A DNA stretch of 32,164 nucleotides from Fibrobacter sp. GTDB lineage: Bacteria > Fibrobacterota > Chitinivibrionia > Chitinivibrionales > Chitinispirillaceae. The number at the start of each line of letters is the position of its first letter. Position 1 is the stretch's first letter. Both the position numbers and the translations under genes were made by a program. The notes beneath the pieces are model-generated. The model was not told where the DNA came from. It ran no database searches and worked only from the letters and a program-made list of their open reading frames with translations. Shown here piece by piece: positions 16,346 to 25,841 of this stretch. The stretch spans positions 1-32,164 of the forward strand of contig JAAZBG010000318.1 in NCBI GenBank assembly GCA_012513915.1, given 5' to 3'.

Positions 16346-17713
16346 ATGAATTACTATAAATGTATTCTTCTGTTGATTATTATAGCGATATCATCATATT
16401 CTGCAGAAAATGATTCTTCCAGATTCAAATTATCCGGATGGGGTTATTTTACCCTTGGCCAGGTTATTAGCTCACCGTTTGAGGACAAAGTTGCAGCGGC
16501 AGTAATTGATTACAACTTTGACAATCAATGGCTGGTTGACTTTGATGCCGGATTGAAATGTGTTGCACTTTTCGGGAAGAACGGAAAAGCGCGTGTACAC
16601 GCAGGATTTACAACCGGTTATCTCTTACAATTACAAATAAGTCAGAATGGTGAAAATCTCAGAAGAAAATTTGCCCCCTATCTTATTGATGCGGCCATTG
16701 AGAATGCATTTACTCGGGGAAAAAATACATTTTTTGGTGAATTCGGTTACTTTCCAGTCAAGTATAACCCGCAAGCAATGAATTTAGGTGAATACCTTTT
16801 TAGAAGTGGTACTTATCCACAAAATATCAATTCAGGTTTCGAACTTGCAGATAAGGAGAAACTGTGCGGACTTCACGGATCGGTCAAGCATATTATAAAT
16901 GAAAATCTTCATTTGAAAGCAGACCTTTACTTTACAAGTGGTATGAGGGACTATCCTCCTCATGATTTCTCTCTTGCATATATTCTTTCTGCACATTCAA
17001 AAATATTCCAATTTTCAGCCGGTATTGATCATGCACACCTTATTTCACTTAATGAACATTTAACAACGCCGGCAACAGATCCATATTTTAAACCCGGTTC
17101 AATATTCGGTGATAATGTCAGGATTTACGATACTGTAAGCTTAACAGAAACAGATACAATAATTGACACCATTAATCCAACCTTCAGGGGCACCAAAGGT
17201 ATGGCACGGTTCACTTTTGATCCAAAGGTTTTATTCAATACTTCAATTTTTGGTGATGAAGATCTAAAGCTGTATTGTGAAGCTGCATTTCTTGGATTTA
17301 AAAATTATCCGGTATGGTGGGAAAAACCTCTTGAACGAATGCCTATTATGGTCGGATTGAATCTGCCAGCATTTAAACTGCTTGATGTTCTTTCTGTTGA
17401 ACTGGAATACTATAAGTCACCTTACATTAATACCGCTGAAAATGCATGGCGATATCGCTCACCGTTACCATTTACCGGTCTGAGCGGCCAATCAAAAATT
17501 GAGGATGTAGTACCTCAACATGATGATGACATTAAATGGTCGGTATATGCTTCAAAAAAAATTGGCAGATTTAGATTAAGTGCCCAGGTTGCAAGTGATC
17601 ACATTTTAAAAACACCGTATGTACCAGGACCTCCAACATCTTCAAAATACACTGAAATATGCCCCCGCACGAAAGACTGGTATTGGATGCTACGGGCAAT
17701 GTTTTACTTATGA
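16346..17713 (+). CDS. Outer-membrane beta-barrel protein
   Basis: 455 residues with a signal peptide (YKCILLLIIIAISSYSA). The mature part is a succession of amphipathic beta strands with alternating aromatic and small residues (FKLSGWGYFTLGQV; ARVHAGFTTGYLLQLQI; NTFFGEFGYFPVKY; LHLKADLYFTSGM; FRLSAQVASDHIL) and ends in WYWMLRAMFYL, a membrane-facing aromatic last strand typical of outer-membrane barrels. It resembles porin-like proteins of Fibrobacterota/Chlorobi type; I do not recognise the exact family. GAAAGGG precedes the ATG. Between the heme proteins and the heme-attachment genes, it could pass a substrate or product, or anchor the redox proteins at the outer membrane. Confidence 0.68.
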   Translation: MNYYKCILLLIIIAISSYSAENDSSRFKLSGWGYFTLGQVISSPFEDKVAAAVIDYNFDNQWLVDFDAGLKCVALFGKNGKARVHAGFTTGYLLQLQISQNGENLRRKFAPYLIDAAIENAFTRGKNTFFGEFGYFPVKYNPQAMNLGEYLFRSGTYPQNINSGFELADKEKLCGLHGSVKHIINENLHLKADLYFTSGMRDYPPHDFSLAYILSAHSKIFQFSAGIDHAHLISLNEHLTTPATDPYFKPGSIFGDNVRIYDTVSLTETDTIIDTINPTFRGTKGMARFTFDPKVLFNTSIFGDEDLKLYCEAAFLGFKNYPVWWEKPLERMPIMVGLNLPAFKLLDVLSVELEYYKSPYINTAENAWRYRSPLPFTGLSGQSKIEDVVPQHDDDIKWSVYASKKIGRFRLSAQVASDHILKTPYVPGPPTSSKYTEICPRTKDWYWMLRAMFYL

Positions 17714-17774
17714 TGCACGCACAACCGTACATTAATAGTAAATTCGGTATTTCCAAGAAGGGGTACTTTCTGCA

Positions 17775-18896
17775 ATGCTCTATTTTGTTAGAATTGTCAA
17801 ATTTATCGGTTCAGTAAAATGGACTGTTTTGTGCCTGACAGTGCTGTTTATAGGTATTATTGGTGGAACGTTTTATCAGGTTGACTCTGGAATTGTAGCT
17901 GCGCAGAAGGCATTCTTCGGATCCTGGGGTTCGCTTCTTTTTAATGTTCTCCCATTTCCTGGTCTTAAATCAATAGCTGTAGCACTGACACTTAATCTTA
18001 TCGCCGCAGCGTTTGTAAAACATCTGTTTACAGGTAAAACTCTTGGATTGATACTTATTCATTCCGGAATAGGTTTTCTTTTTTTCGGAACAGGTATTTC
18101 ATCGCTTTTTGTCAACAACTCAACAATCATCCTCTGCGAAGGTGAACGCACTGCAATATCGCGTAATTTAGATAATTGGGAACTAATTGTCATGCACAAT
18201 GGAACAGACGCAATCCGCTCTGTTCCTGAATCTGATACAATTGATTTCTCTGTATTAACAGAGGGTTTTAAGATTCCGATTCCTGATGCAGACTACTCAA
18301 TTATTGTTGATCGTGTATATCTCAATTGCAAAGGGCTTGGATACACAGAAAATAGCATCGACTCGCTCGAACCGCTACCATCTTCATATGAGAAAACAGG
18401 TGATATCCCTGGAATTATTCTGTCAATTACCAGCAGTGATGAATCTGTTAACGATACAAATAGAATAATGCTTTTTGGGGGGACATTTAATGCAAATGTT
18501 TATGTCATTAATGATGACACGATATCCTTTTCATTAAAACCTCATGAAATCTCACTACCATTTGAGTTACAACTTGTAAAGTTCGAAAAAGAAAATCATC
18601 CAGGTACCTCAAATGCAAAGAGTTATAAAAGTTACTTAAAGGTAAATGGCGCCGGTATCAATCGTGATGTTGTTATATCCATGAACCGGCCATTCAGATA
18701 TAAATCATTGGCAATTTATCAAAGTGGTTTTTCACAGAATGTATCAGGAAATAATTGCTCATCAATGATTGTCGTTGAAAACGTTGGAAGGATTGTTCCC
18801 TATATTTCAGGTGTTGCTGTCGTAACAGGACTATTGTTTTATTTTATTGCGATGTTTATTTCAAGTTGTAAAGCCATGAGGAAAATTTCTTCCTGA
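17775..18896 (+). CDS. resB: Cytochrome c biogenesis protein ResB/Ccs1
   Basis: 373 residues. Three N-terminal transmembrane segments (about 16-36 VLCLTVLFIGIIGGTFYQV; 58-78 LKSIAVALTLNLIAAAFV; 88-110 TLGLILIHSGIGFLFFGTGI), a periplasmic region of about 220 residues, and a last segment (about 345-365 VAVVTGLLFYFIAMFI): the four-segment ResB plan. With CcsA it forms the system II complex that carries heme across the cytoplasmic membrane and attaches it to CxxCH cysteines. The HSG histidine in the third segment is a possible heme ligand. It is shorter than many ResB proteins. AAGAAGGGG lies 11 nt upstream. Its place right after two diheme-protein genes indicates dedicated or co-regulated maturation. 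Confidence 0.85.
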   Translation: MLYFVRIVKFIGSVKWTVLCLTVLFIGIIGGTFYQVDSGIVAAQKAFFGSWGSLLFNVLPFPGLKSIAVALTLNLIAAAFVKHLFTGKTLGLILIHSGIGFLFFGTGISSLFVNNSTIILCEGERTAISRNLDNWELIVMHNGTDAIRSVPESDTIDFSVLTEGFKIPIPDADYSIIVDRVYLNCKGLGYTENSIDSLEPLPSSYEKTGDIPGIILSITSSDESVNDTNRIMLFGGTFNANVYVINDDTISFSLKPHEISLPFELQLVKFEKENHPGTSNAKSYKSYLKVNGAGINRDVVISMNRPFRYKSLAIYQSGFSQNVSGNNCSSMIVVENVGRIVPYISGVAVVTGLLFYFIAMFISSCKAMRKISS

Positions 18897-18956
18897 TAAT
18901 AAAGTTATTATGTTCAAATATTTGAATGTTATGGAAAACGTTGTAAAGGTTTTAGA

Positions 18957-20885
18957 ATGATAAAAAAATGCATTATAAATGCACTTATTGTTTTATATGT
19001 TGTATCTGGTTTATGGAATACAGAGATTGTTGCATCAACCCAAAACGATAAAATATCAGTTGAACAATTCGGAAAAATTACCATGCTGGAATCCGGTCGC
19101 AAAAAACCGGTTGATACTTACGCACGAAATAAGCTTATGCAGTTTTCCGGCAGGCAAAAAAGCAACGGTGTTCATGCTCTTGACTGGTTTGCAAAAGTTT
19201 TATTTGACCCTGTAAAGGCAGAAAATGATCAGATTTTTTTAATTAACAATCCGGATGTGGCTGATGCACTTGGAATACCACCTCGTGCAAAAAGACGGTA
19301 TACATTTTCAGAGCTGCACAACGCATCAGAGAAGCTCAGTACTCTTTCTGAAAATGTGCTAAAAAAGGATCCTAACGAATGGTCCTCTTTTGAAAAGGAG
19401 ATCGTTCTAACATGGAAAAATTTCCGGGACTATCTGTTTTTACGCTCATTTTTCAGTTTTCTTGAACCTGATAATCAGCTTCAGATAACAGACTCTTTAT
19501 TATCAATTCATCTCGGATTGCCTTATAATAAACCTTTGTCATACCTTAATTTACTTTACAAAGGATCTAAGCTTGCTAAACCGATGCAGGAAATCGCTCA
19601 TAAAACTATCGATAGTCTTACAAATTATGATCTATCAGTAATACGGTTAACAAAAAGAATGTATGGCCTTGAAAATTCAATCGGAAATCCCGAACCACAT
19701 ATTATACCAGTGTTTGATGATAGGGATAATGAGCATTGGTTCAGCTTATGGGGGTTATTAAACCGGGATCGCACTGATGCAATGAATGCTAAAACTGTTA
19801 ATCTGCTTATTGCAATGAGAGAATGCTACATTCTGGGGAATCAAAGAGGTTTTGATGATGCCATACAACAATACAGAGATCTGGTTACAACCATTTTTTC
19901 AGAAGAAAAACTAACAATTTCTGATCCACGTTGTGAATTGATTTATAACAAACTGAATCCGTTTCTTTTTTCCAGAATACTTTACGGATTAGCAGCATTG
20001 TTTGCACTTCTGACTGTGTCATCCTTGTGGAGTCGTGCATATCATATAAGCTTAGCATTATGTCTGATCGGCCTGTTACTTCATACAACAGGATTATTAA
20101 TGCGAATGTTGATCATGTCGCATCCGCCAGTAACAAATCTTTACGAGACATTTGTTTTTACAGCGTGGGCTCTTGTTCTGCTTGGTATTATTCTTGAATG
20201 GATCAGGTTTCGTGAGTTGGGAATTATAACCGCATCAATTACCGGTTTCCTGTTCCTTCATATTGCGGCCCGATATGCACGTGACGGCGATACTATGGGG
20301 ATGCTTTCTGCCATTCTTGATTCATCATTCTGGTTAACATCACATATTGTGACTATTGCATTGGGATATGCAGGTTTTGTAGCAGCAGGATTAATCGGCC
20401 ACATCTACCTGATTAAAAAAGTATTTACAAAAACAGAAATTGGCAGAATGCAACTAATGGCAAGGGCTGTTTACGGAATATTCGTATTCGGCTTTATTTT
20501 CACAATTATCGGAACACTGCTTGGGGGTATGTGGGCAGATCAGGCATGGGGAAGATTCTGGGGATGGGATCCTAAAGAAAACGGGGCATTACTCATAATT
20601 ATATGGGGATTGATTGTGCTTCATTTGTATCACGGCAGATTGACTAAAGATTCCGGACTTGCCATTGGCGCCGTGGTTGGTGTTATACTGGTAATGTGCA
20701 CATGGATTGGAGTAAATCTGCTTGGTGTCGGACTTCATTCATATGGATTTTCAGGAACTGGTGCCGGAGCGTTTTTTATATACATGGGAGTTGAGATCGT
20801 TTTTCTATTTGTTTCGGGTACTGTTCTGTTGGTTAAAAATGAGAGATTGACGATTTCTGGTAAATCAAACAGTAAGGAACTCTAA
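18957..20885 (+). CDS. ccsA: Cytochrome c biogenesis protein CcsA/ResC with large N-terminal extracytoplasmic domain
   Basis: 642 residues. An N-terminal membrane or signal segment (about 5-25) is followed by a soluble domain (about 30-340) and a multi-pass C-terminal half with the CcsA signatures: HTTGLLMRML, SHPPVTNLYETFVFTAW, SFWLTSHIVTIALGYAGF, the tryptophan-rich WWD segment AWGRFWGWDPKENGAL, and a final LHSYGF. The conserved His residues and the WWD segment hold heme during transfer to apocytochrome. The extra N-terminal domain is seen in the longer Bacteroidetes-type CcsA proteins, which usually receive it by fusion. It follows resB by 60 nt and is the last gene of the plus-strand cluster. 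Confidence 0.9.
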   Translation: MIKKCIINALIVLYVVSGLWNTEIVASTQNDKISVEQFGKITMLESGRKKPVDTYARNKLMQFSGRQKSNGVHALDWFAKVLFDPVKAENDQIFLINNPDVADALGIPPRAKRRYTFSELHNASEKLSTLSENVLKKDPNEWSSFEKEIVLTWKNFRDYLFLRSFFSFLEPDNQLQITDSLLSIHLGLPYNKPLSYLNLLYKGSKLAKPMQEIAHKTIDSLTNYDLSVIRLTKRMYGLENSIGNPEPHIIPVFDDRDNEHWFSLWGLLNRDRTDAMNAKTVNLLIAMRECYILGNQRGFDDAIQQYRDLVTTIFSEEKLTISDPRCELIYNKLNPFLFSRILYGLAALFALLTVSSLWSRAYHISLALCLIGLLLHTTGLLMRMLIMSHPPVTNLYETFVFTAWALVLLGIILEWIRFRELGIITASITGFLFLHIAARYARDGDTMGMLSAILDSSFWLTSHIVTIALGYAGFVAAGLIGHIYLIKKVFTKTEIGRMQLMARAVYGIFVFGFIFTIIGTLLGGMWADQAWGRFWGWDPKENGALLIIIWGLIVLHLYHGRLTKDSGLAIGAVVGVILVMCTWIGVNLLGVGLHSYGFSGTGAGAFFIYMGVEIVFLFVSGTVLLVKNERLTISGKSNSKEL

Positions 20886-20923
20886 TGAAAAACCTGTTTG
20901 TATTGTATATATTTCAAAAACTG

Positions 20924-20947
20924 TTAAACGTGTTAATAGTCGTTTAA
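20924..20947. terminator. Possible bidirectional hairpin between convergent genes
   Basis: TTAAACG (20924-20930) and CGTTTAA (20941-20947) form a 7-bp AT-rich stem with a 10-nt loop, between the ccsA stop and the kinase stop. It is weak and lacks a clear U-run. Confidence 0.3.
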
Positions 20948-20954
20948 AACACAC

Positions 20955-23714
20955 TTACTTCTCCGATGGTTTAATATTTTCATCAAGCATCTTTTTTAGT
21001 TCGTCAAGTCGAAACGGCTTACAGATACTTGCAGTAAAACCATACTCCCTGGGGTTTGCCATGACAGGATCTTCCGCATAGCCGCTTGCGACAAAAACAG
21101 GCACATCCTTATTTACTTTGCGCAGTTGAGTAATGGTGGCCAGACCTCCCAGGCCATTCGGAATAGTCAGGTCAAAAATCATTGCAGTAACGATTCTATT
21201 CTGTTGTAACAATTCGTGGTAATATTCAAGAACATCTTCTCCGCGTTCTTTACTTTCTACGGTATATCCGATTGTCCGTAATAGTGCACAGGTCGTATCA
21301 CGAATTATTTTTTCATCATCCATTATTATAATTAAACCACCACCATGTTCATTGAGAGATTCCTGTGAAGGTGATGATGATGCGTTATTTACAGTCGGAA
21401 GATATATAGAAAAGGTACATCCCTGATTCAGAACAGATTCTACCTGAATCGTACCGCCATGTTTAGTGACAATAGAAAATGATGTTGACAATCCAAGACC
21501 GTGTCCGGATGGTTTTGTTGTAAAAAACGGATCAAATATTTTTTGCATAAGCTCTGGCTGAATGCCGCATCCGCTGTCTGTAATATCGATTTTTATGTAT
21601 CTTCCGGGTGTCAAACCCAGCCAGTTGGCACCAACAGTACAATTTACTGCTTTGATCTTAATCAATCCACCAGACGACATAGCTTGTGTCGCATTAATAA
21701 CAATATTTTCAATTACCTGACGAATCTGGTGTTTATCATACTCGACTATCCAGAGATCGAGAGGAACATCATATTCACATTCCACACCGGTATCTTCAAG
21801 ACAATATTGGACAACTTCTTTTACAAATGGGAATAACGACGCAGGCTTTTTGACTGGTGCGCCTCCCTTTGCAAATGTCAATAACTGCCCGGTAAGAGAA
21901 CGGGCATGTTCTATAGTATTCATTGCATTTGTAAGATACTCCGTGATTTCTGAATCAGTTGATTTTGTGCGGGCGAGATCAATATAACCAAAAACACCGC
22001 CAAACAGATTGTTAAAATCATGAGCGATACCACCAGCAAGTATACCCAGTGAATTGAGCCTTTGCATTCTATTTAGTTCATTATTAATCTTTTCGCGTTC
22101 AAGCTCAAGCTTCTTGCGTTCAGTTATATCAGCCGCAATACTCAGAATTGCATCATTTTCATTAAATACCACACGTTTAGCAAATACTTCAAGTGGAAAT
22201 ATACTGCCATTAGCACGCTTATGCCGTGTTTCGATAACCGATTCACCTATGTCATCAACGTGATCAAATAGTACCGATGTATTCTTAATCGATGAATCTG
22301 CAATGATATCATTTATTGTCAAATTGAGCATTTCCTTTTTTGTATAGCCATACAGCGTAGTAGCTCGATTATTGAAATACAATATTTTGCCTGATTTGTG
22401 TTGATAAATAACCACTGCTCCGGGAACATTATCAAGCATCTCCCCAAGCAGCTTTTTATTCTCAATCACACTTCGCGCCTCAACCATCTTCCATACGACA
22501 TCCATCATGATACTCAACTGACGAATATCAGACTCATTATAATCCTTCTTTTTATTGGCAACACCAATTACAGCAACAATTTGTTGTCCTTCGAACACTG
22601 GTATTGTAAGAAATTTATTAAGTGGCGCACACCCGTGCGGCAATCCCGGTATCAAGGGATCGGGTGCAGTAAAATCATTAATAGCAACAGGTTTACGCTG
22701 TCGGACAGCTTCACCCCATAGCCCCATTTCTGACAATGAACACACTGCCTGCAATTCAGGTATGGTGCATTCCTTCATGAAATTTTTTGACCATGTATTA
22801 AGTGTAAATTCCTTTGTTACTTCATTATAATAGTAAATGTACCCGATTTTACTTTCTGTAAGCATTATTGCTTCATTGAGAGCGGAATCAAGAAGTTCAT
22901 TGTTATTGTGTGCTTTATACTGACTTATTCGCAAAAGACTCTCAAGCCTTGCCTCATTTAGTTTCATCATTGCTTCATATTGCTTACGAACAGTAACATC
23001 ATGAACTATTGAATGTAAATATACTTTCCCATTTGTCTCTATCCTGCTGCTAAAAACTTCGACATCCCGGATGCTTCCATCTGCTGTCCGGTGTTTGAAC
23101 TCAAAGTATTGCTTTTTACATTCTTTTGCAGACTCTAATTCTTTGCGGATTTCGTCAGGTGACAATGTGTTCAGGTCATAGACATTCATCCTGCACAACA
23201 GATCTCGCGGCCACCCATAGAATTTCACTGCTGCTTCATTGGCATCAATTATACAACCGCTCTGAGGATCAATGATAAGCTTTACAGCGACATGATGATC
23301 AAATATACTTTTGTAAAGATTGACATTTTCGTAAAAAGACTGTGATTCAGACTGCTCCGAAACCTGTAATATATATCCGCAACGTTGACATTCAGAAAAA
23401 ACCGGCTTTATCGTTACAGTTAATTGAACGGTACCTTGGCGGCTGCAATCGATATTAAAGCATTGTCTCATTTTTGAGATATCAACGGTAGTGGAGATTT
23501 TAACTGTATTGCCGTTTCTCAAATCATCACGATAACGCTGTTCAAGCAGCGACATTTCCAGGACATTCAATTTCACGAGAGTTACAGTATGTGCAATTCC
23601 GAATATATCATAACACGTACGATTTACATCATACAGCTCTCCGGTTTCATCAAAAAGACAAATACCGGTATCAGATTCCAGAAATGTATTCCTATATATC
23701 TCAGATTTTATCAT
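20955..23714 (-). CDS. Orphan hybrid sensor histidine kinase (PAS-PAS-GAF-PAS-HisKA-HATPase-REC)
   Basis: 919 residues without a transmembrane segment, so a cytoplasmic sensor. Order: PAS (about 5-120), PAS (about 130-250), GAF-type domain (about 265-420), PAS (about 425-540), HisKA with the phospho-accepting His565 in GGIAHDFNNL, HATPase (N box NATQAM, DSGCGI, FDPFFTTKPSGHGLGLS) and a receiver domain (about 793-915) with D799/D800, phospho-acceptor D848 in MIFDLTIPNG and K899 in CKP. The first PAS has four cysteines at 85, 90, 109 and 112 (C-x4-C-x18-C-x2-C) that could bind metal or act in redox sensing; this is inference. No output domain or partner regulator is encoded next to it, so its target is unknown. 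It is convergent with ccsA. Confidence 0.9.
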   Translation of the reverse strand: MIKSEIYRNTFLESDTGICLFDETGELYDVNRTCYDIFGIAHTVTLVKLNVLEMSLLEQRYRDDLRNGNTVKISTTVDISKMRQCFNIDCSRQGTVQLTVTIKPVFSECQRCGYILQVSEQSESQSFYENVNLYKSIFDHHVAVKLIIDPQSGCIIDANEAAVKFYGWPRDLLCRMNVYDLNTLSPDEIRKELESAKECKKQYFEFKHRTADGSIRDVEVFSSRIETNGKVYLHSIVHDVTVRKQYEAMMKLNEARLESLLRISQYKAHNNNELLDSALNEAIMLTESKIGYIYYYNEVTKEFTLNTWSKNFMKECTIPELQAVCSLSEMGLWGEAVRQRKPVAINDFTAPDPLIPGLPHGCAPLNKFLTIPVFEGQQIVAVIGVANKKKDYNESDIRQLSIMMDVVWKMVEARSVIENKKLLGEMLDNVPGAVVIYQHKSGKILYFNNRATTLYGYTKKEMLNLTINDIIADSSIKNTSVLFDHVDDIGESVIETRHKRANGSIFPLEVFAKRVVFNENDAILSIAADITERKKLELEREKINNELNRMQRLNSLGILAGGIAHDFNNLFGGVFGYIDLARTKSTDSEITEYLTNAMNTIEHARSLTGQLLTFAKGGAPVKKPASLFPFVKEVVQYCLEDTGVECEYDVPLDLWIVEYDKHQIRQVIENIVINATQAMSSGGLIKIKAVNCTVGANWLGLTPGRYIKIDITDSGCGIQPELMQKIFDPFFTTKPSGHGLGLSTSFSIVTKHGGTIQVESVLNQGCTFSIYLPTVNNASSSPSQESLNEHGGGLIIIMDDEKIIRDTTCALLRTIGYTVESKERGEDVLEYYHELLQQNRIVTAMIFDLTIPNGLGGLATITQLRKVNKDVPVFVASGYAEDPVMANPREYGFTASICKPFRLDELKKMLDENIKPSEK

Positions 23715-24309
23715 TCTATTCCGCTAATTTCTTCATGCCTATACCGTTTATTGCATTCTTTTACAACCAAACAAAATCAATATGTTACTATCCGGTAATC
23801 CGGAACTGATATTGTACATTACACGACAATCATTTTCCAACACTTTATTAAGTTACCTGCACCTGAAGCTCTTTAGATTTGATCCGGTTTAATTTGTCTC
23901 AAACATCAGATACATCGTACTATACAGTCTCGACAGTCCATATTGTATCGTTATTTGCCCTACCGCGCGTATGAACTATTAATGATCTATTCTACAACAT
24001 GGTCCGTATACGATATACAACGGACCTGATTATTTAAACGATCGTATCATATATTTTTTGTACCTGAAGGCGGAATGTATTTATTTTTCCTGTACATACA
24101 TGTGCATCTTATGATTTCATCATTCAGACCACTATCCCGAGATAAACATGTCATGACTAAATTCCGGATGAATCAACAACATCCGGATATAACAGAATGT
24201 ACCAGCCTTTTTATCATCTTTGTATTTGGATATAAGGCAGATGAATGGTAATGACAGTATCAGTATTACTTTTTGTGTAACTTTTTTTGAGACAGGTCAG
24301 GTGGCAGCC
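23715..24309 (+). other. Intergenic region upstream of fumarase
   Basis: About 600 nt without a recognisable gene. It holds an inverted repeat GGTCCGT/ACGGACC (24001-24007 and 24020-24026, 12-nt loop) and two close copies of TCCGGAT (near 24163 and 24181). A T-run follows the inverted repeat only at about 24053, too far for a normal terminator. The in-frame ATG 24220 would place a 30-residue, non-conserved extension on fumarase and is not favoured. Confidence 0.4.
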
Positions 24310-25155
24310 ATGAAAACCATATCCTATAACACAGTTGTCAATGCCGTACACAATATCTGTATCCAGGCATGTTATAATCTACCCGACGATGTTTATGATG
24401 CACTCAGACAAGCTGCGACAACAGAACAATCGCCATTAGGTAAATCCATCCTTCACAAGTGTCTTCAAAATGCCGATCTGGCAGCATCGGATCATCTGCC
24501 TATATGTCAAGACACCGGAACTGCAGTTTTTTTTGTTACTCTTGGTGATGGTGTCAGGATTGATGGTGGATTATTGACAGATGCAATCAACGAGGGGACG
24601 AAACTCGGATATTCTGACGGGTATCTGCGCAAATCAATTGTCAATGACCCGCTCTTTGACAGGGTAAACACACGCGACAACACGCCGGCGTCAATACATA
24701 TCGATCTTGTCAAGGGTGACATACTCTCTATCACGGTGCTGCCCAAAGGTGGCGGTTGTGAAAACATGAGTGCGCTTTCCATGATGAAACCGGCAGACAA
24801 TAAAGATTCAATTATCGACTTTGTTACAGCGACAATAAAAAAGGCTGGTGGCAATCCATGTCCACCGGTAGTTATTGGCATCGGGATTGGTGGGACAGCA
24901 GACAAAGCGGCAATTCTTGCCAAAAAGGCGTTACTTCGTCAGGTCGGCAGCTCCAACGCTGACAATCGATACGCTGCACTTGAGCAGGAAATACTGCTTC
25001 GCGTAAATTGTACCGGCGTAGGACCACAGGGTCTTGGCGGAACGACAACTGCACTTGCGGTTCACATTGAATATGCCCCCTGCCATATTGCATCAATGCC
25101 AGTGGCGATAAATATAAACTGCCACGCAGCACGAAATGCGTCAGTTGAATTATAA
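24310..25155 (+). CDS. Class I fumarate hydratase, alpha (N-terminal) subunit
   Basis: 281 residues, the normal length of the separate alpha subunit of the oxygen-sensitive [4Fe-4S] fumarase that interconverts fumarate and malate. Three conserved cysteines sit in the expected contexts: PICQDTGT, KGGGCENMS and VNCTGVGPQGLGG. GIGIGGTADKA is also characteristic. ATG 24310 has AGGTGG 5 nt upstream (24299-24304), better than ATG 24220. The beta subunit gene follows after 11 nt. L-tartrate dehydratase is a close relative and cannot be fully excluded, but no tartrate genes are nearby. Confidence 0.88.
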   Translation: MKTISYNTVVNAVHNICIQACYNLPDDVYDALRQAATTEQSPLGKSILHKCLQNADLAASDHLPICQDTGTAVFFVTLGDGVRIDGGLLTDAINEGTKLGYSDGYLRKSIVNDPLFDRVNTRDNTPASIHIDLVKGDILSITVLPKGGGCENMSALSMMKPADNKDSIIDFVTATIKKAGGNPCPPVVIGIGIGGTADKAAILAKKALLRQVGSSNADNRYAALEQEILLRVNCTGVGPQGLGGTTTALAVHIEYAPCHIASMPVAININCHAARNASVEL

Positions 25156-25166
25156 CAAGGAGCCGA

Positions 25167-25706
25167 ATGATCATGACTATTGCCATAACAACACCATTAC
25201 AACCTGCAATTGTTGAATCCCTGCGAGCCGGGGATGAAGTTCTGATCAGTGGACAAATCTTCACTGCACGCGATGCAGCTCATAAACGTCTTACTGAACT
25301 TATAGAAAACGGTACACCTCTTCCTGTCAATCTTACAAATCAGATCATTTATTATACAGGTCCGACACCTGCACAACCAGGAAAAGTAATCGGAAGTGCC
25401 GGACCAACCACCAGTTCGCGAATGGACCCTTATACGCCGACACTCATTAAATCAGGCGGGATACGTGGTATCATTGGAAAAGGGAACAGAAGTCCTGAAG
25501 TAAAAAAAGCTCTGATTGATTTCGGATGTACCTATTTTGTTGCTATAGGTGGAGCCGGTGCACTGCTTTCCAAATCCATTACATCGTCGGAGATCGTTTG
25601 CTACGAAGATCTTGGTGCGGAAGCTATTTACAAATTATCAGTGAAGGATTTCCCGGTAATCGTCGCAATTGACACAGAGGGAAACAGTGTGTATGAGCGG
25701 TTGTGA
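25167..25706 (+). CDS. Class I fumarate hydratase, beta (C-terminal) subunit
   Basis: 179 residues, the full separate beta subunit. Family motifs: GDEVLISGQIFTARDAAHKRL, YYTGPTPAQPG, IGSAGPTTSSRMDPYTP (substrate-binding loop), GIIGKGNRS and FVAIGGAGALLS, ending near VEDLGAEAIY-like CYEDLGAEAIYKL. AAGGAG at 25157-25162 is 4 nt from ATG 25167 and 10 nt from the in-frame ATG 25173; either start is possible. Together with the alpha subunit it gives the heterodimeric class I fumarase usual in anaerobes, working in the reductive branch of the citrate cycle (succinate formation) or in oxidation of malate. Confidence 0.9.
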   Translation: MIMTIAITTPLQPAIVESLRAGDEVLISGQIFTARDAAHKRLTELIENGTPLPVNLTNQIIYYTGPTPAQPGKVIGSAGPTTSSRMDPYTPTLIKSGGIRGIIGKGNRSPEVKKALIDFGCTYFVAIGGAGALLSKSITSSEIVCYEDLGAEAIYKLSVKDFPVIVAIDTEGNSVYERL

Positions 25707-25712
25707 TATGCC

Positions 25713-25838
25713 CGCCCCCTATACGCCAATGTCGTTAAGTTAAGATTGATACGTAAGACTCGTCCCCCTGCAGACTTTGAAAACAATTCCAATAAGCTTT
25801 GATTTTCTTCAAGTCCCCTGCGGGGATACAAGGGGGCG
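25713..25838. repeat. GC-rich inverted repeats between convergent fumarase and aminotransferase genes
   Basis: CGCCCCCT (25713-25720) and AGGGGGCG (25831-25838) bracket the gap. CCCC-TGC-GGGG (25815-25825) is a smaller hairpin inside. Local GC content is well above that of the surroundings. It may help separate the convergent transcripts, but no U-run follows on either strand. Confidence 0.35.
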
Positions 25839-25841
25839 CAC

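Noticed and set aside
24355-24361. Further TGTATCC site
   Set aside because: Only one half-site, inside the fumarase alpha coding sequence, with no GGATACA partner at the right distance.
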